The notes under the pieces were generated by a model. The model had not been told where the DNA came from. It did no database searches and saw nothing but the letters and a program-made list of their open reading frames with translations. DNA of 64,000 bases, from assembly GCA_023410445.1 (NCBI GenBank), contig JAEYPT010000003.1, forward strand, positions 120,339-184,338, given 5' to 3'. Position numbers and translations under genes: made by a program. Source of the stretch: Bacillota bacterium (GTDB taxonomy: Bacteria > Bacillota > Clostridia > Oscillospirales > Acutalibacteraceae). Shown piece after piece: positions 39,842 through 48,686 of the stretch; position 1 is the stretch's first letter; each line of letters starts with the position of its first letter.

Positions 39842-40600
39842 TTATATATATTTTCTGCCCGCTATTCCCAGTCTGCCTTTTTTGGTCACAGGGCCGAGAC
39901 GGTCAATTAAAAAGCGGCCTTTTCCCCTCACTGAAAGAAGGTCGCCCTCATGGATCTCGGAATCGGGAGCGGAATCAATTTTATGGTTGCGCATAACCAG
40001 CGCCGACCGAATCAGTTCCGCCGCCTTTTCCCGGCTCAGGCCCGCCGCTTCCGCCACCAAGCAGTCCAGCCGGGCGGAAGCCACCACGCCGGAAAAGGGT
40101 TCGAACCGGTGCGCAGGAGGCAGAGGCTCTTCTGCTCCCTCGCTGATTTTCACCCCGACTCCGCCGATCTTTGCCAGACCGGAGCTGAAAAAAGGAGCCA
40201 TTTTCTGCCGGCAGAACAGGACGCAGCGGCCCTCCTCCGTCAGGATATCGCCGACTGCCGCACGTTCCGCACCAGCGTGAAGCAGTGCCCCGAGAAAATC
40301 CCGGTGGCTGAGGCGGTCCTGTACGCGGAAGGATACCGTCAGCGCGGAAATTGGGAAGTCCTCGGGGCACGGTTCCAGAAATTCCGGAAACGCCCCGAAA
40401 AAGACACGCTCCGCCTGAGGGTATCCTCCGAAAAGAAGAAAATTATGAAAGCCGGCCTTTTCCGATAATTTTTCAGCAATCACTGCTTGCCGCTCATCAA
40501 GAAAGCCTACGAAGCGAGCCCGGCCCCCCGAACTGCTAAGGCGGACGGCGTCACGGATCCGTGCCTCCAAGACGTCGTCATCCCCGGAATGTCCATTCAT
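39842..40600 (-). CDS. ylmH: S4-domain RNA-binding protein YlmH
   Basis: The 252-residue protein has the YlmH N-terminal region (FVGFLDERQAVIAEKL, LLFGGYPQAERVFFG, LSHRDFLGALLHAGAERAAVGDI) and a C-terminal S4 domain (ASARLDCLVAEAAGLSREKAAELIRSALVMRN). In Bacillus YlmH is tied to ribosome rescue and lies in the division cluster. Its ATG overlaps the sepF stop (TGATG), so translation is coupled. Confidence 0.92.
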   Translation of the reverse strand: MNGHSGDDDVLEARIRDAVRLSSSGGRARFVGFLDERQAVIAEKLSEKAGFHNFLLFGGYPQAERVFFGAFPEFLEPCPEDFPISALTVSFRVQDRLSHRDFLGALLHAGAERAAVGDILTEEGRCVLFCRQKMAPFFSSGLAKIGGVGVKISEGAEEPLPPAHRFEPFSGVVASARLDCLVAEAAGLSREKAAELIRSALVMRNHKIDSAPDSEIHEGDLLSVRGKGRFLIDRLGPVTKKGRLGIAGRKYI

Positions 40601-41079
40601 CAGAAGTAGACACCGTTATTTTCCAGCTCGTCCAGCACGTCGTCGCCGGTCAGGTCAACATTATACGGTGTGATGATGAACGTGCTTGTTGCCACGCGCT
40701 TGATCTTGCCGCCGTTTGCGTAAGCGACACCGCTCAGAAAATCGATGATGCGGCGCGATACGTCCTTATTGGTGTTTTCGAGGTTCAGAACAACCGTATG
40801 CATCTTGAGAAGTTCGTCGGCAATGGCGCAGGTTTCCTCGCCGAAACGCTCCGGTTTAAAAAGCACAACCTGAAGCTGCGCCGTAGCGTGGATATTGACC
40901 ACCTTATTCCCGGAATTTCCAGAAGGACGCCTTGTTTCGCGCTGCTCCGGTTCCACGTTCTGCTTCTCTCCTGACGACATGGAGCTCACCTCTTCCGGTT
41001 CGGCATCATATCCGTAATCATCGTATTCATCTTCCGGTGGATTCCACATATCCTTGAATTTTTCTACAAGTCCGGCCAT
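40600..41079 (-). CDS. sepF: Cell division protein SepF
   Basis: The 159-residue protein has a short amphipathic N-terminus (MAGLVEKFKDMW) for membrane binding, an acidic Tyr/Asp/Glu linker (about 13-60) and the C-terminal SepF domain (ALLKMHTVVLNLENTNK-type region, RIIDFLSGVAYANGGKIKRVATSTFIITP). SepF links FtsZ to the membrane. It lies between yggS and ylmH. Confidence 0.95.
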   Translation of the reverse strand: MAGLVEKFKDMWNPPEDEYDDYGYDAEPEEVSSMSSGEKQNVEPEQRETRRPSGNSGNKVVNIHATAQLQVVLFKPERFGEETCAIADELLKMHTVVLNLENTNKDVSRRIIDFLSGVAYANGGKIKRVATSTFIITPYNVDLTGDDVLDELENNGVYF

Positions 41080-41097
41080 AGGAAAGAACCTCCCAAA

Positions 41098-41835
41098 TTA
41101 TTTATGATAGTTTCTAGGGCCAAAGAGAGCCGTACCCACCCGCACAAGATTCGCTCCGGCCTGAATCGCCGGTGAGTAATCAGAGGACATTCCCATTGAT
41201 AGGTAATCCATAGCTACATTATCTAATTTTTTGGCCTTTATGTCAACAAAATATTGGTTCATTCTTAAAAAATAATTCTTAGTTTCCTGTTCCGGAGCTC
41301 CCGCAGGAGGGATTGCCATCAGGCCACGGACCTTGATTCCCGGCAAAGGAGCGATTTGCGAAAGCAGTTCTTCGAGTGCATTTGGCAGCACACCGGACTT
41401 GTTCTCCTCCCCGCCGATATTGACTTCGACCAGAATATCGGTGACGATTCCATTTTTCACGCTCAGACGGGAGATTTCAGACGCGAGCTTTTCGCTGTCC
41501 ACCGACTGGATCATGGAGACCTTTCCGATCAGATATTTTACCTTGTTGGTCTGCAAGTGACCGATGAAATGAAGCTTGCAGCGGGCAAGATCGTAAGCAT
41601 CGTATTTGTCGGTCAGTTCCTGAACCTTATTCTCCCCGATATAACTGAGACCAAGAGATATAGCGTGATTGATGATTTCCGGCGCGACCGTTTTGGTCGC
41701 TGCGAGGAAAATAATATCCTCCGGCCTGCGGCCCGACTTCACCGCAGCTTCGGCAATCCGCTCCCGAATCTCTTTATAATTTTCTTCCACGTCGCGAAAA
41801 CGTTCTTCCAGATCACCCGATGACTTTTCCGTCAT
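41098..41835 (-). CDS. yggS: YggS family PLP homeostasis protein
   Basis: The 245-residue PLP-binding barrel lacks known catalytic activity and buffers pyridoxal phosphate. The PLP lysine lies in IIFLAATKTVAPE, followed by IGENKVQEL, LHFIGHLQTNKVKYL and the C-terminal LSMGMSSDYSPAIQAGANLVRVGTALFG. ATG 41835 follows GGAAGGGA and lies inside the end of the upstream HlyD-like gene (23-base overlap). Confidence 0.94.
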   Translation of the reverse strand: MTEKSSGDLEERFRDVEENYKEIRERIAEAAVKSGRRPEDIIFLAATKTVAPEIINHAISLGLSYIGENKVQELTDKYDAYDLARCKLHFIGHLQTNKVKYLIGKVSMIQSVDSEKLASEISRLSVKNGIVTDILVEVNIGGEENKSGVLPNALEELLSQIAPLPGIKVRGLMAIPPAGAPEQETKNYFLRMNQYFVDIKAKKLDNVAMDYLSMGMSSDYSPAIQAGANLVRVGTALFGPRNYHK

Positions 41836-43105
41836 ATAAATCCGTCCCTTCCACAACAACTTCATCATGCAGATTCACAGTATCCGAGGTCATAAGGTCC
41901 TCTTTCGGCGGGCTGGGGTCACAGATTACATAAGCGTCGGTGCTGTATTCCGGAACGATCTGCCGGAACTGGAGCATACTGCCGTTGACAACGTAGACCC
42001 CCATAACCTCTTTCTTCTGCGTCGTCATTTTCCCGTCCGCACCCTTGACTTCCTTGGAAACCGTCAGAAAGTGGACGGTTCCCCGGCTGACGCGGATGCC
42101 GCTGTACTCCTGAACCACAATCTGCGCCGTTTCACGGCCGAGCGAAGCAAGCGCGGAATTCATATAATCACATTCAAGGATCACTGCGGCTTCCGATTTT
42201 TCGTCGGTCTGGTTCACTGCAGCCACCGAAGCAGGGGCTGTTTCATTCGAAACAAACGGAAAGCCGACCGTCACCGTGCCGCCGGAGCTTAACCCACGGA
42301 ACGCAGCTGCGCTTGAGGCCGGAACGACACAGGCGAAATACCAGTTATAATTGGTGCATATCTTCCCCACCACACCGGTCATCTGGCCTGTGGAAACGCC
42401 CTCCGCCTTGCGGATCTGCGCGGCGGTGAGAGACGGAACCCCGTCGAAATCCAGCGGGCTGATATTCGCCGAAGACTGAATAAAATATCCTGCCGCCGGA
42501 GAAAAAATAGACGCTTTGGCTGTTCCGGCCTGAGAAGTCAGCGAGTCTTTCTGCGCCTGAAGCGCCTTAATCCTCGCGCCGAAACTGGAAATTTTTCCAG
42601 TGACCACCTGCCGCTCGTTAACCAGATACAAAAGGTTTTCCCGCTCGTTGGAAAGTCCGTAGAAATCTCCGCCGACCGTTTTGGAAAGCAGGCCGGAAAG
42701 CTGACGACCGATCAGCCGGTTGACGGTATCCGGGCTTGCGGCATAGGTATTGCCGGGGGTCTGCAGATTCTGCAGCTTCTGAATCTCGCCGTTTACCAGT
42801 TCTAACTGACGACAAGCCGCAGCCTGTTGGTCGCTGGCATATACCTCTGCGACTGTTCCGCCCTTCTCCACCTTGTCCCCCGTATGGAGAACATAATCGA
42901 ACACGCCGCTCGCGTCCGATTTGACCGGAACTTCGGCGCGGACGGCAACCCCTTCCGCCTGTACGGTTTCAGAAGCGGTGAAATTCTCGGCAGTCTCCGT
43001 GAGAATTTTGACATGATGCATATTGTAAATCTGATAGCCGACGTAAAAAAGCAGAAGAATGGCGAGAACGGCAGATGCTAATTTCCTGAGAAACCGGCTG
43101 TTCAA
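41813..43105 (-). CDS. HlyD-like membrane-fusion protein of the division cluster
   Basis: The 430-residue protein has one N-terminal membrane helix (LASAVLAILLLFYVGYQIY), a biotinyl-lipoyl-like half (VPVKSDASGVFDYVLHTGDKVEKGGTVAEVYAS), a coiled-coil hairpin (about 115-200) and a second half-motif (SPAAGYFIQ). TTG 43105 has AAAGGGGTGG upstream. No ABC transporter lies nearby; the gene sits between mutL and yggS-sepF. Its role is unknown, perhaps at the envelope during division. Confidence 0.8.
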   Translation of the reverse strand: MNSRFLRKLASAVLAILLLFYVGYQIYNMHHVKILTETAENFTASETVQAEGVAVRAEVPVKSDASGVFDYVLHTGDKVEKGGTVAEVYASDQQAAACRQLELVNGEIQKLQNLQTPGNTYAASPDTVNRLIGRQLSGLLSKTVGGDFYGLSNERENLLYLVNERQVVTGKISSFGARIKALQAQKDSLTSQAGTAKASIFSPAAGYFIQSSANISPLDFDGVPSLTAAQIRKAEGVSTGQMTGVVGKICTNYNWYFACVVPASSAAAFRGLSSGGTVTVGFPFVSNETAPASVAAVNQTDEKSEAAVILECDYMNSALASLGRETAQIVVQEYSGIRVSRGTVHFLTVSKEVKGADGKMTTQKKEVMGVYVVNGSMLQFRQIVPEYSTDAYVICDPSPPKEDLMTSDTVNLHDEVVVEGTDLYDGKVIG

Positions 43106-43175
43106 CTCATCGCCACCCCTTTCTCCGAACGGGGCCCCGCGCTCGGGCGGACTCCGCACGAAACTCTCAAAGCAC

Positions 43176-45041
43176 TCATTGAATCCGCCCCATCTGCCGC
43201 TCCAGTTCCTTTCGCTTTAAAACAAAGAAAACCGGCCTGCCGTGCGGGCAATAGCGCACATCTTCCCGCTCCACGCGCTTTGCAAGAGCAAACAGCTCGG
43301 CGGGTGCGCTTTCGTCGCCCGCCTTTACGGCCGCGCGGCAGGCGACATTATGGTAAAGCCAGTCGAGTTTTTCCGTCGTGAGATCGTTTTTGCAGGAAAC
43401 GAGGTAACCTGCCATTTCCATAACGGACTCCGCCACGCTCCCCCCACCTAGAACCATCGGTGCGCTGCGGACCAGAACGGTTCCGCTGCCGAAATCCTCC
43501 ACCTCAAATCCGGCTTCGGCAAAAAGCTCCAGCGAATCCAGCACGGCAGAGTATTCGTTTTTGTCAAGCGTGACTGGAACCGGTTCAAGAAGCATCTGGC
43601 GGTCGGCTTTTCCAGCTTCGGCCTTCAGTTTTTCATAGAGCAACCGCTCATGCGCGGCATGCTTGTCAAGAAAAACAAGCTCGTCCCCGCGTTCCAGAAT
43701 CAGGTAGGTTGCAAATGCCTCGCCGATCAGGCGCTCCTGTACTTCCGCCGGGGCTTCCGGCACCAATTCCGGCGGCTTTTCCGCTGCGGGAGCAGAAGGG
43801 ATTTCCGTTCGGACCGGTTGGCCCGGTTGGACTTTCAGTTCTTCCTCCGATTTGTCTTCCCACGGAATCGAAGCCATATCTGATTTTACGTCGCGCACCA
43901 TATAGCGTTCCGTCGTCTGCGGAGCCGGAGCTGGCACAGCAGGAGCCGGGCGAAAAAATGTCTCGGCTTCCGCAAACCGCATCTGCTTCACTGGAGCCGA
44001 AGCCGGAACCGCAGCAGGTTCCGGCCGATTCAGGGCCAGGATTGGAGGGGGGTCACCCTGATTCAGCGCCGTTTTGACTCCGTGGTAGACTGCATCGAAA
44101 ACTGGTTTTTCGTTGACAAAGCGGACCTCCATTTTAGAGGGATGCACGTTTACGTCAACCGTGCCGCACGGGAGAGAAAGATACAGCACACAGGCCGGAA
44201 GCTTCCCCACCATCAGCGAACCGCGAAAAGCTTCTTCCAGCGCCACCGCCGCGGTGCGGCTCCTCACGGAACGCCCATTAATGAAAAAGTACTGCATACT
44301 GCGGTTCGGCCGCGCGGCGGAGGGCTTGCTGACGAAACCGCTCACCCCGACACCGCCCAGCTCATACTCGACCGGCAGAAGGCCCGCCGTAAATTCCTTG
44401 CCGAATACCGCGTAAACGGCTGATTTCAGTTTCCCGTCCCCCGGTGTGTGAAGGGTTTCCCTGCCGTCCCGAAGAAAACGGAACGAAACCTCCGGGTGGG
44501 AAAGTGCGACGCGGTCGATGACGGCCGCAATGGCGTTGCCCTCCGTGGAATCTTTTTTCAGAAACTTCATACGGGCAGGCGTATTATAAAACAGATCCCG
44601 CACGACCAAAGTCGTCCCCTGCGCACACCCGGCATCCTCGCACACAGGCTCTGAGCCTTCCGAAATTTCACAGTGCGTGCCCGCCAGTTCCTCCGCAGTA
44701 CGGGTCAGCAGATCAATGCGCGCAACCGCCGCAATGGAAGCGAGCGCCTCCCCGCGAAACCCGAGTGTCGCGATTCCGTCAAGGTCGTCCCTGCCGGAAA
44801 TTTTGCTGGTGGCATGGCGCAGAAAAGCAGCGGGAACATCTTCCCTCACAATCCCGCAGCCATTGTCCGTAACGCGGATGTACGTGATTCCTCCGTTTCG
44901 GATTTCTACCGTAACGGCGCCGGAACCGGCGTCCACAGCGTTCTCCGTCAATTCCTTTACAACAGAGGCTGGCCGCTCCACGACTTCGCCAGCGGCGATC
45001 AATTCGGCCACCTGTTTGTCCAGTATATGTATTTTCGGCAC
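43176..45041 (-). CDS. mutL: DNA mismatch repair protein MutL
   Basis: The 621-residue protein has the GHKL ATPase N-terminus (LIAAGEVVERPASVVKELTENAVDAG, DNGCGI, LGFRGEALASI). A Pro/Ala-rich linker (about 345-440) and a dimerisation/endonuclease C-terminus follow. The metal site reads LDKHAAHERLLYE, close to the DQHAX2EX4E endonuclease motif with Lys in place of Gln, and CPHGRP near the end is also family-typical. It probably nicks DNA as in other mutH-less bacteria. Confidence 0.96.
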   Translation of the reverse strand: MPKIHILDKQVAELIAAGEVVERPASVVKELTENAVDAGSGAVTVEIRNGGITYIRVTDNGCGIVREDVPAAFLRHATSKISGRDDLDGIATLGFRGEALASIAAVARIDLLTRTAEELAGTHCEISEGSEPVCEDAGCAQGTTLVVRDLFYNTPARMKFLKKDSTEGNAIAAVIDRVALSHPEVSFRFLRDGRETLHTPGDGKLKSAVYAVFGKEFTAGLLPVEYELGGVGVSGFVSKPSAARPNRSMQYFFINGRSVRSRTAAVALEEAFRGSLMVGKLPACVLYLSLPCGTVDVNVHPSKMEVRFVNEKPVFDAVYHGVKTALNQGDPPPILALNRPEPAAVPASAPVKQMRFAEAETFFRPAPAVPAPAPQTTERYMVRDVKSDMASIPWEDKSEEELKVQPGQPVRTEIPSAPAAEKPPELVPEAPAEVQERLIGEAFATYLILERGDELVFLDKHAAHERLLYEKLKAEAGKADRQMLLEPVPVTLDKNEYSAVLDSLELFAEAGFEVEDFGSGTVLVRSAPMVLGGGSVAESVMEMAGYLVSCKNDLTTEKLDWLYHNVACRAAVKAGDESAPAELFALAKRVEREDVRYCPHGRPVFFVLKRKELERQMGRIQ

Positions 45042-45066
45042 GGAGCGCGCCCCCTTTTATCTGATA

Positions 45067-45600
45067 TTATAAATACAAATCCATCAACAGCTCGTCGCAA
45101 TAACGGCCGTCAACCGTAAAATAATCCTTAAATCGTCCGACAATTTGAAAGCCGAATTTCCGATACAGATGAATTGCCGGTTCATTGTCGGCATAAACAC
45201 CCAGATGGATTGTCCGAAGCGTTGACTGATTCTTTGCAAAATCAATCAGTTCCTGCATCAGAATGCCCGCCGCGCCCAGACCCCAGAACTTTTTTCGGAC
45301 TGTGATTCCCAATTCGCAGTTATGTGCAAGGCGCTCTTTTTGCTCCGCACAGAGATTCGCGGAGCATACGAGTTCCCCGTCGATGAATCCGAGCAAATAA
45401 ATACTGTTCGGCTGATTTTTCAGCTCTCGAAGGAACCGCCGCTCCTGCTCCACGGTTCGATTACAGCCGTTTTTCCCATACGTGAGAAAATCGCTTTCGC
45501 CGCCAACCAAGTTGCAGTACGCAAGCAATTCTTTGAAATCCTGTTCGACCGCTTTGCGAAGATTCAGTGTTTGTCCGTTTTTCAGTACAACCTGCTTCAT
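45067..45600 (-). CDS. GNAT-family acetyltransferase between mutS and mutL
   Basis: The 177-residue protein resembles RimI/RimJ-type acetyltransferases. It has the acetyl-CoA loop in CELGITVRKKFWGLGAAGILMQELIDF, and the motif B region HLGVYADNEPAIHLYRKFGFQIVGRFKDYF. The substrate is unknown. It is inserted between mutS and mutL with gaps of about 25 nt and is probably cotranscribed with them. Confidence 0.87.
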   Translation of the reverse strand: MKQVVLKNGQTLNLRKAVEQDFKELLAYCNLVGGESDFLTYGKNGCNRTVEQERRFLRELKNQPNSIYLLGFIDGELVCSANLCAEQKERLAHNCELGITVRKKFWGLGAAGILMQELIDFAKNQSTLRTIHLGVYADNEPAIHLYRKFGFQIVGRFKDYFTVDGRYCDELLMDLYL

Positions 45601-45621
45601 TTTATCACCAGTGCCTATGTC

Positions 45622-48240
45622 TTACTGCGCAAGCTTGCAAAGCTCAAACAGCGTGTTCATGCACTCTATCGGCGTCAGTGTATTCACATCCATTTTGCGG
45701 AGCTGATCCAGAACCGCGGACTCGTTCGGCGGGGTCAAAGCAATCTGGTAATCGTCTTCCCCTTCCTCGCGCTTAGTACGTCCTTTGGGCTGAGAGACTT
45801 GTTTTCCGGCATCTAGTTCGGCAAGAATCTGCTTTGCGCGGGTGATCACCTTGTTCGGAACTCCGGCCAGCTTTGCCACTTCGATGCCGTAGCTGTCGTC
45901 CGCGCCGCCGCGAATGATGCGGCGTAAAAACGTGATATCGTCGCCGCGCTTTTTCACCGCGATGTTGTAATTCTTCACGCCCGGAATCAGGTCTTCCAAC
46001 GCGGTCAACTCATGGTAGTGCGTGGCAAACAGCGTCTTCGCGCCGAGAAGCTTCGGGTCCGCGACATATTCCAGCACGGCGCGCGCAATGCTCATTCCGT
46101 CATAGGTGGAGGTTCCGCGGCCGATTTCATCCAGAATCAGAAGACTGTTTTTCGTTGCGTCCTTCACAATTTCAGCTACCTCCGCCATTTCCACCATGAA
46201 CGTAGACTGGCCGGAGGCGAGGTCGTCGGATGCACCGACACGGGTAAAAATAGCGTCGGTTATGCTGATCTCCGCATAGGAAGCCGGAACAAAACAGCCG
46301 ATCTGCGCCAGAATGACAATCAGCGCAACCTGACGCATATAGGTCGATTTTCCTGCCATGTTAGGGCCGGTGATAATCGCGACACGGTTTTCCCCGCAGT
46401 CAAGGCTGACGTCGTTCGGCACAAACGGCTCTTCCAAAAGTGCTTCCACCACGGGATGGCGGCTTTCCTTCAGGACGATTTTTCCGTCGAGGGCAATCAC
46501 TGGCCTGACATAGCTCCGGTCGGCGGAAACCTGCGCGAACGAAAGCAGCACATCCAGCCGTGCGACTGCCGAAGCCGTCCGCTGTACGCGGTCGGTCTGC
46601 TCCGCAACCTGTTTGCGTACCGCGTCAAAGAGTTGATACTCCAGCTGCACGGATTTGTCGTGTGCCCCCAGAATACGACCTTCCAGGTCCTTCAGCTCCG
46701 GAGTAATAAAGCGCTCGCAGTTTGTAAGAGTCTGCTTGCGGATATATTCCGGCGGCGCCTGATCCTTATACGCATTGCTGATTTCTATGTAGTAACCGAA
46801 CACGCGGTTATAACCGATTTTCAGCTTCGGGATGCCGGTTCGCTCGCGCTCCTGCGCTTCAATTTTCGCAACGATTCCGCGCCCGTCGCTCATATCGCCC
46901 TTTAACAGGTCTAGTTCCTCGTTGTAGCCCGGGCGGATGACGCCGCCCTCCCGCACGGAAAACGGAGGCTCGTCCACAATGGAACGTTCCACCAGAGAAC
47001 GGAGATCATCCAGCGGATCAATATCTGTGAAAATCTGCCTGAGGAGCTCCGAATGGGAGTTTTCGAGCAGTTTTTTGAGAATGGGAAGGCGCTCCGCAGC
47101 GGAGGAAAGGCTTTTCAGCTCCCTGCCGTTTGCGGAACCGTAGACGATCCGTGTCATCAGGCGTTCCAGATCATGCACATCCGCAAGCTGCCCTGCAAGG
47201 CTGTCCCGCATAATCGCGTCGCCGGTGAGCTCTTCCACCGCGTTCAGGCGGCGGCCAATCTGGGCCGGGCTTAGAAGCGGACGCTCAATCCACCCGCGGA
47301 TCATGCGCTTGCCCATCGCGGTGCGGGTGCGGTCCAAAACCCACAGGAGCGAACCCTTCTTTTCCTTATTGCGCATGGTTTCGAGCAGTTCCAGATTCCG
47401 GCGTGTATTTAGGTTCAGCCGCATGAACTGGGAATCGCTGTAGAAATCGATGGCCTCCATGCGCTCCAACCCGGAACGTTCCGTCTTCCGAAGGTAAGAA
47501 AACAGTGCGCCGACGGCACGGGTGATCTCCGGCTGTTCGGAAAGCTCCGCTTCCTGTAAATTCTGCTTATGAAACTGTTCCAGCACCAGCGCGGTGCAAG
47601 CTTCCAAAGAAAAATCCGCTTCATCCAACAGTTCAAGACTGGCGCTCAGACGCTTCCGGATAAATTCCGGAAGGCCTTTCAGATCCAGCGCCGCCTGATT
47701 GATGAGAATTTCCCTCGGAGAAAACCGGGAAAGCTCGCTGCAGAGCTGCTGGGTAAGGCCCTCCGCGTTTTTCCCGGAAAGCGACGCCGCGTGAAGCTCG
47801 CCGGTGGAAACATCCGCAAAGCAAATGCCCGCGCCGTTCCCGACCACACAGAGTGAAGCGATAAAATTGTTTTTGGTCTCGTCAAGCATGCTGCTTTCCA
47901 GCAGGGTGCCCGGCGTTACGACACGGATGATATCGCGCTTAACCAGTCCTTTTGCCAGCGCAGGGTCTTCCATCTGCTCACAGATAGCCACCTTGTAGCC
48001 TTTGGCAATCAGCCGCGCCACATAGGTTTCATAGCTGTGAAACGGAACGCCGCACATCGGAGCGCGCTCCGGCTGCCCGCAGTCCCTCCCTGTGAGCGTA
48101 AGCTCCAGTTCACGGGAAGCAAGAACCGCGTCGTCATAAAACATCTCATAAAAATCGCCGAGACGAAAAAACAGGATCGTATCCGGATACTGTTTTTTCA
48201 TCTCGAAATATTGCTGCATCATTGGGGAAAGGGATGCCAT
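45622..48240 (-). CDS. mutS: DNA mismatch recognition protein MutS
   Basis: The 872-residue MutS1 recognises mispairs. Domain I carries the mismatch-wedge motif TILFFRLGDFYEMF. The ATPase has Walker A GPNMAGKSTYM, the DDLASGQSTFMVEM loop, LILDEIGRGTSTYDG and ATHYHEL. The C-terminus has the helix-turn-helix dimer region. Length and motif set are complete. Confidence 0.97.
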   Translation of the reverse strand: MASLSPMMQQYFEMKKQYPDTILFFRLGDFYEMFYDDAVLASRELELTLTGRDCGQPERAPMCGVPFHSYETYVARLIAKGYKVAICEQMEDPALAKGLVKRDIIRVVTPGTLLESSMLDETKNNFIASLCVVGNGAGICFADVSTGELHAASLSGKNAEGLTQQLCSELSRFSPREILINQAALDLKGLPEFIRKRLSASLELLDEADFSLEACTALVLEQFHKQNLQEAELSEQPEITRAVGALFSYLRKTERSGLERMEAIDFYSDSQFMRLNLNTRRNLELLETMRNKEKKGSLLWVLDRTRTAMGKRMIRGWIERPLLSPAQIGRRLNAVEELTGDAIMRDSLAGQLADVHDLERLMTRIVYGSANGRELKSLSSAAERLPILKKLLENSHSELLRQIFTDIDPLDDLRSLVERSIVDEPPFSVREGGVIRPGYNEELDLLKGDMSDGRGIVAKIEAQERERTGIPKLKIGYNRVFGYYIEISNAYKDQAPPEYIRKQTLTNCERFITPELKDLEGRILGAHDKSVQLEYQLFDAVRKQVAEQTDRVQRTASAVARLDVLLSFAQVSADRSYVRPVIALDGKIVLKESRHPVVEALLEEPFVPNDVSLDCGENRVAIITGPNMAGKSTYMRQVALIVILAQIGCFVPASYAEISITDAIFTRVGASDDLASGQSTFMVEMAEVAEIVKDATKNSLLILDEIGRGTSTYDGMSIARAVLEYVADPKLLGAKTLFATHYHELTALEDLIPGVKNYNIAVKKRGDDITFLRRIIRGGADDSYGIEVAKLAGVPNKVITRAKQILAELDAGKQVSQPKGRTKREEGEDDYQIALTPPNESAVLDQLRKMDVNTLTPIECMNTLFELCKLAQ

Positions 48241-48261
48241 GCTCCACCGCCTCCCGGGGAA

Positions 48262-48669
48262 TTAGTGGCAGCCGCCGCAGGAGGAGCAGTTTCCTCCGCA
48301 GGAGGACTCCACGTAATCCGTTGTCTCCGGATCTTCGCCGTTCGCGCTCTGTGTTACAATCGCCTGAACGCGCTGCAGAAGATGATCCAGTTCTCCTTTG
48401 GCCTGCTGATAAGCGGCCATGCTCGGGTTTTCCATAATACCGGCATATAAGCCGCGAAGCTCCTGACTGTACGCCTGTACTTTCTCTTGGTCGCGCTCAG
48501 GCTTCTGAACTTCGGTATCCAGAGCCATCCTCTTAAGATTATACTGGCCGATCAGTTCCTGAAGTGTCGCGTCTTTATCCGTGCTCTGAATGGCAAGCTG
48601 CATTTTCAGATACCGGTCGTCTTTCTGAATTTCTTTGCCAATCTCGCGCGCAAGTTCAATAACATCCAT
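48262..48669 (-). CDS. YlbF/YmcA (RicF/RicA) family regulator with Cys-rich tail
   Basis: The 135-residue protein is an all-helical YlbF-type domain (DVIELAREIGKEIQKDDRYLKM, ELRGLYAGIMENPSMAAYQQAKGELDHLL) ending in a cysteine-rich tail, SSCGGNCSSCGGCH, with five Cys in the last 13 residues. In Bacillus the RicA-RicF-RicT complex carries Fe-S clusters and affects RNA processing and development, so metal or cluster binding by this tail is plausible. It lies between miaB and mutS. Confidence 0.87.
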   Translation of the reverse strand: MDVIELAREIGKEIQKDDRYLKMQLAIQSTDKDATLQELIGQYNLKRMALDTEVQKPERDQEKVQAYSQELRGLYAGIMENPSMAAYQQAKGELDHLLQRVQAIVTQSANGEDPETTDYVESSCGGNCSSCGGCH

Positions 48670-48686
48670 GTCTCTGTTCTCCTTTT

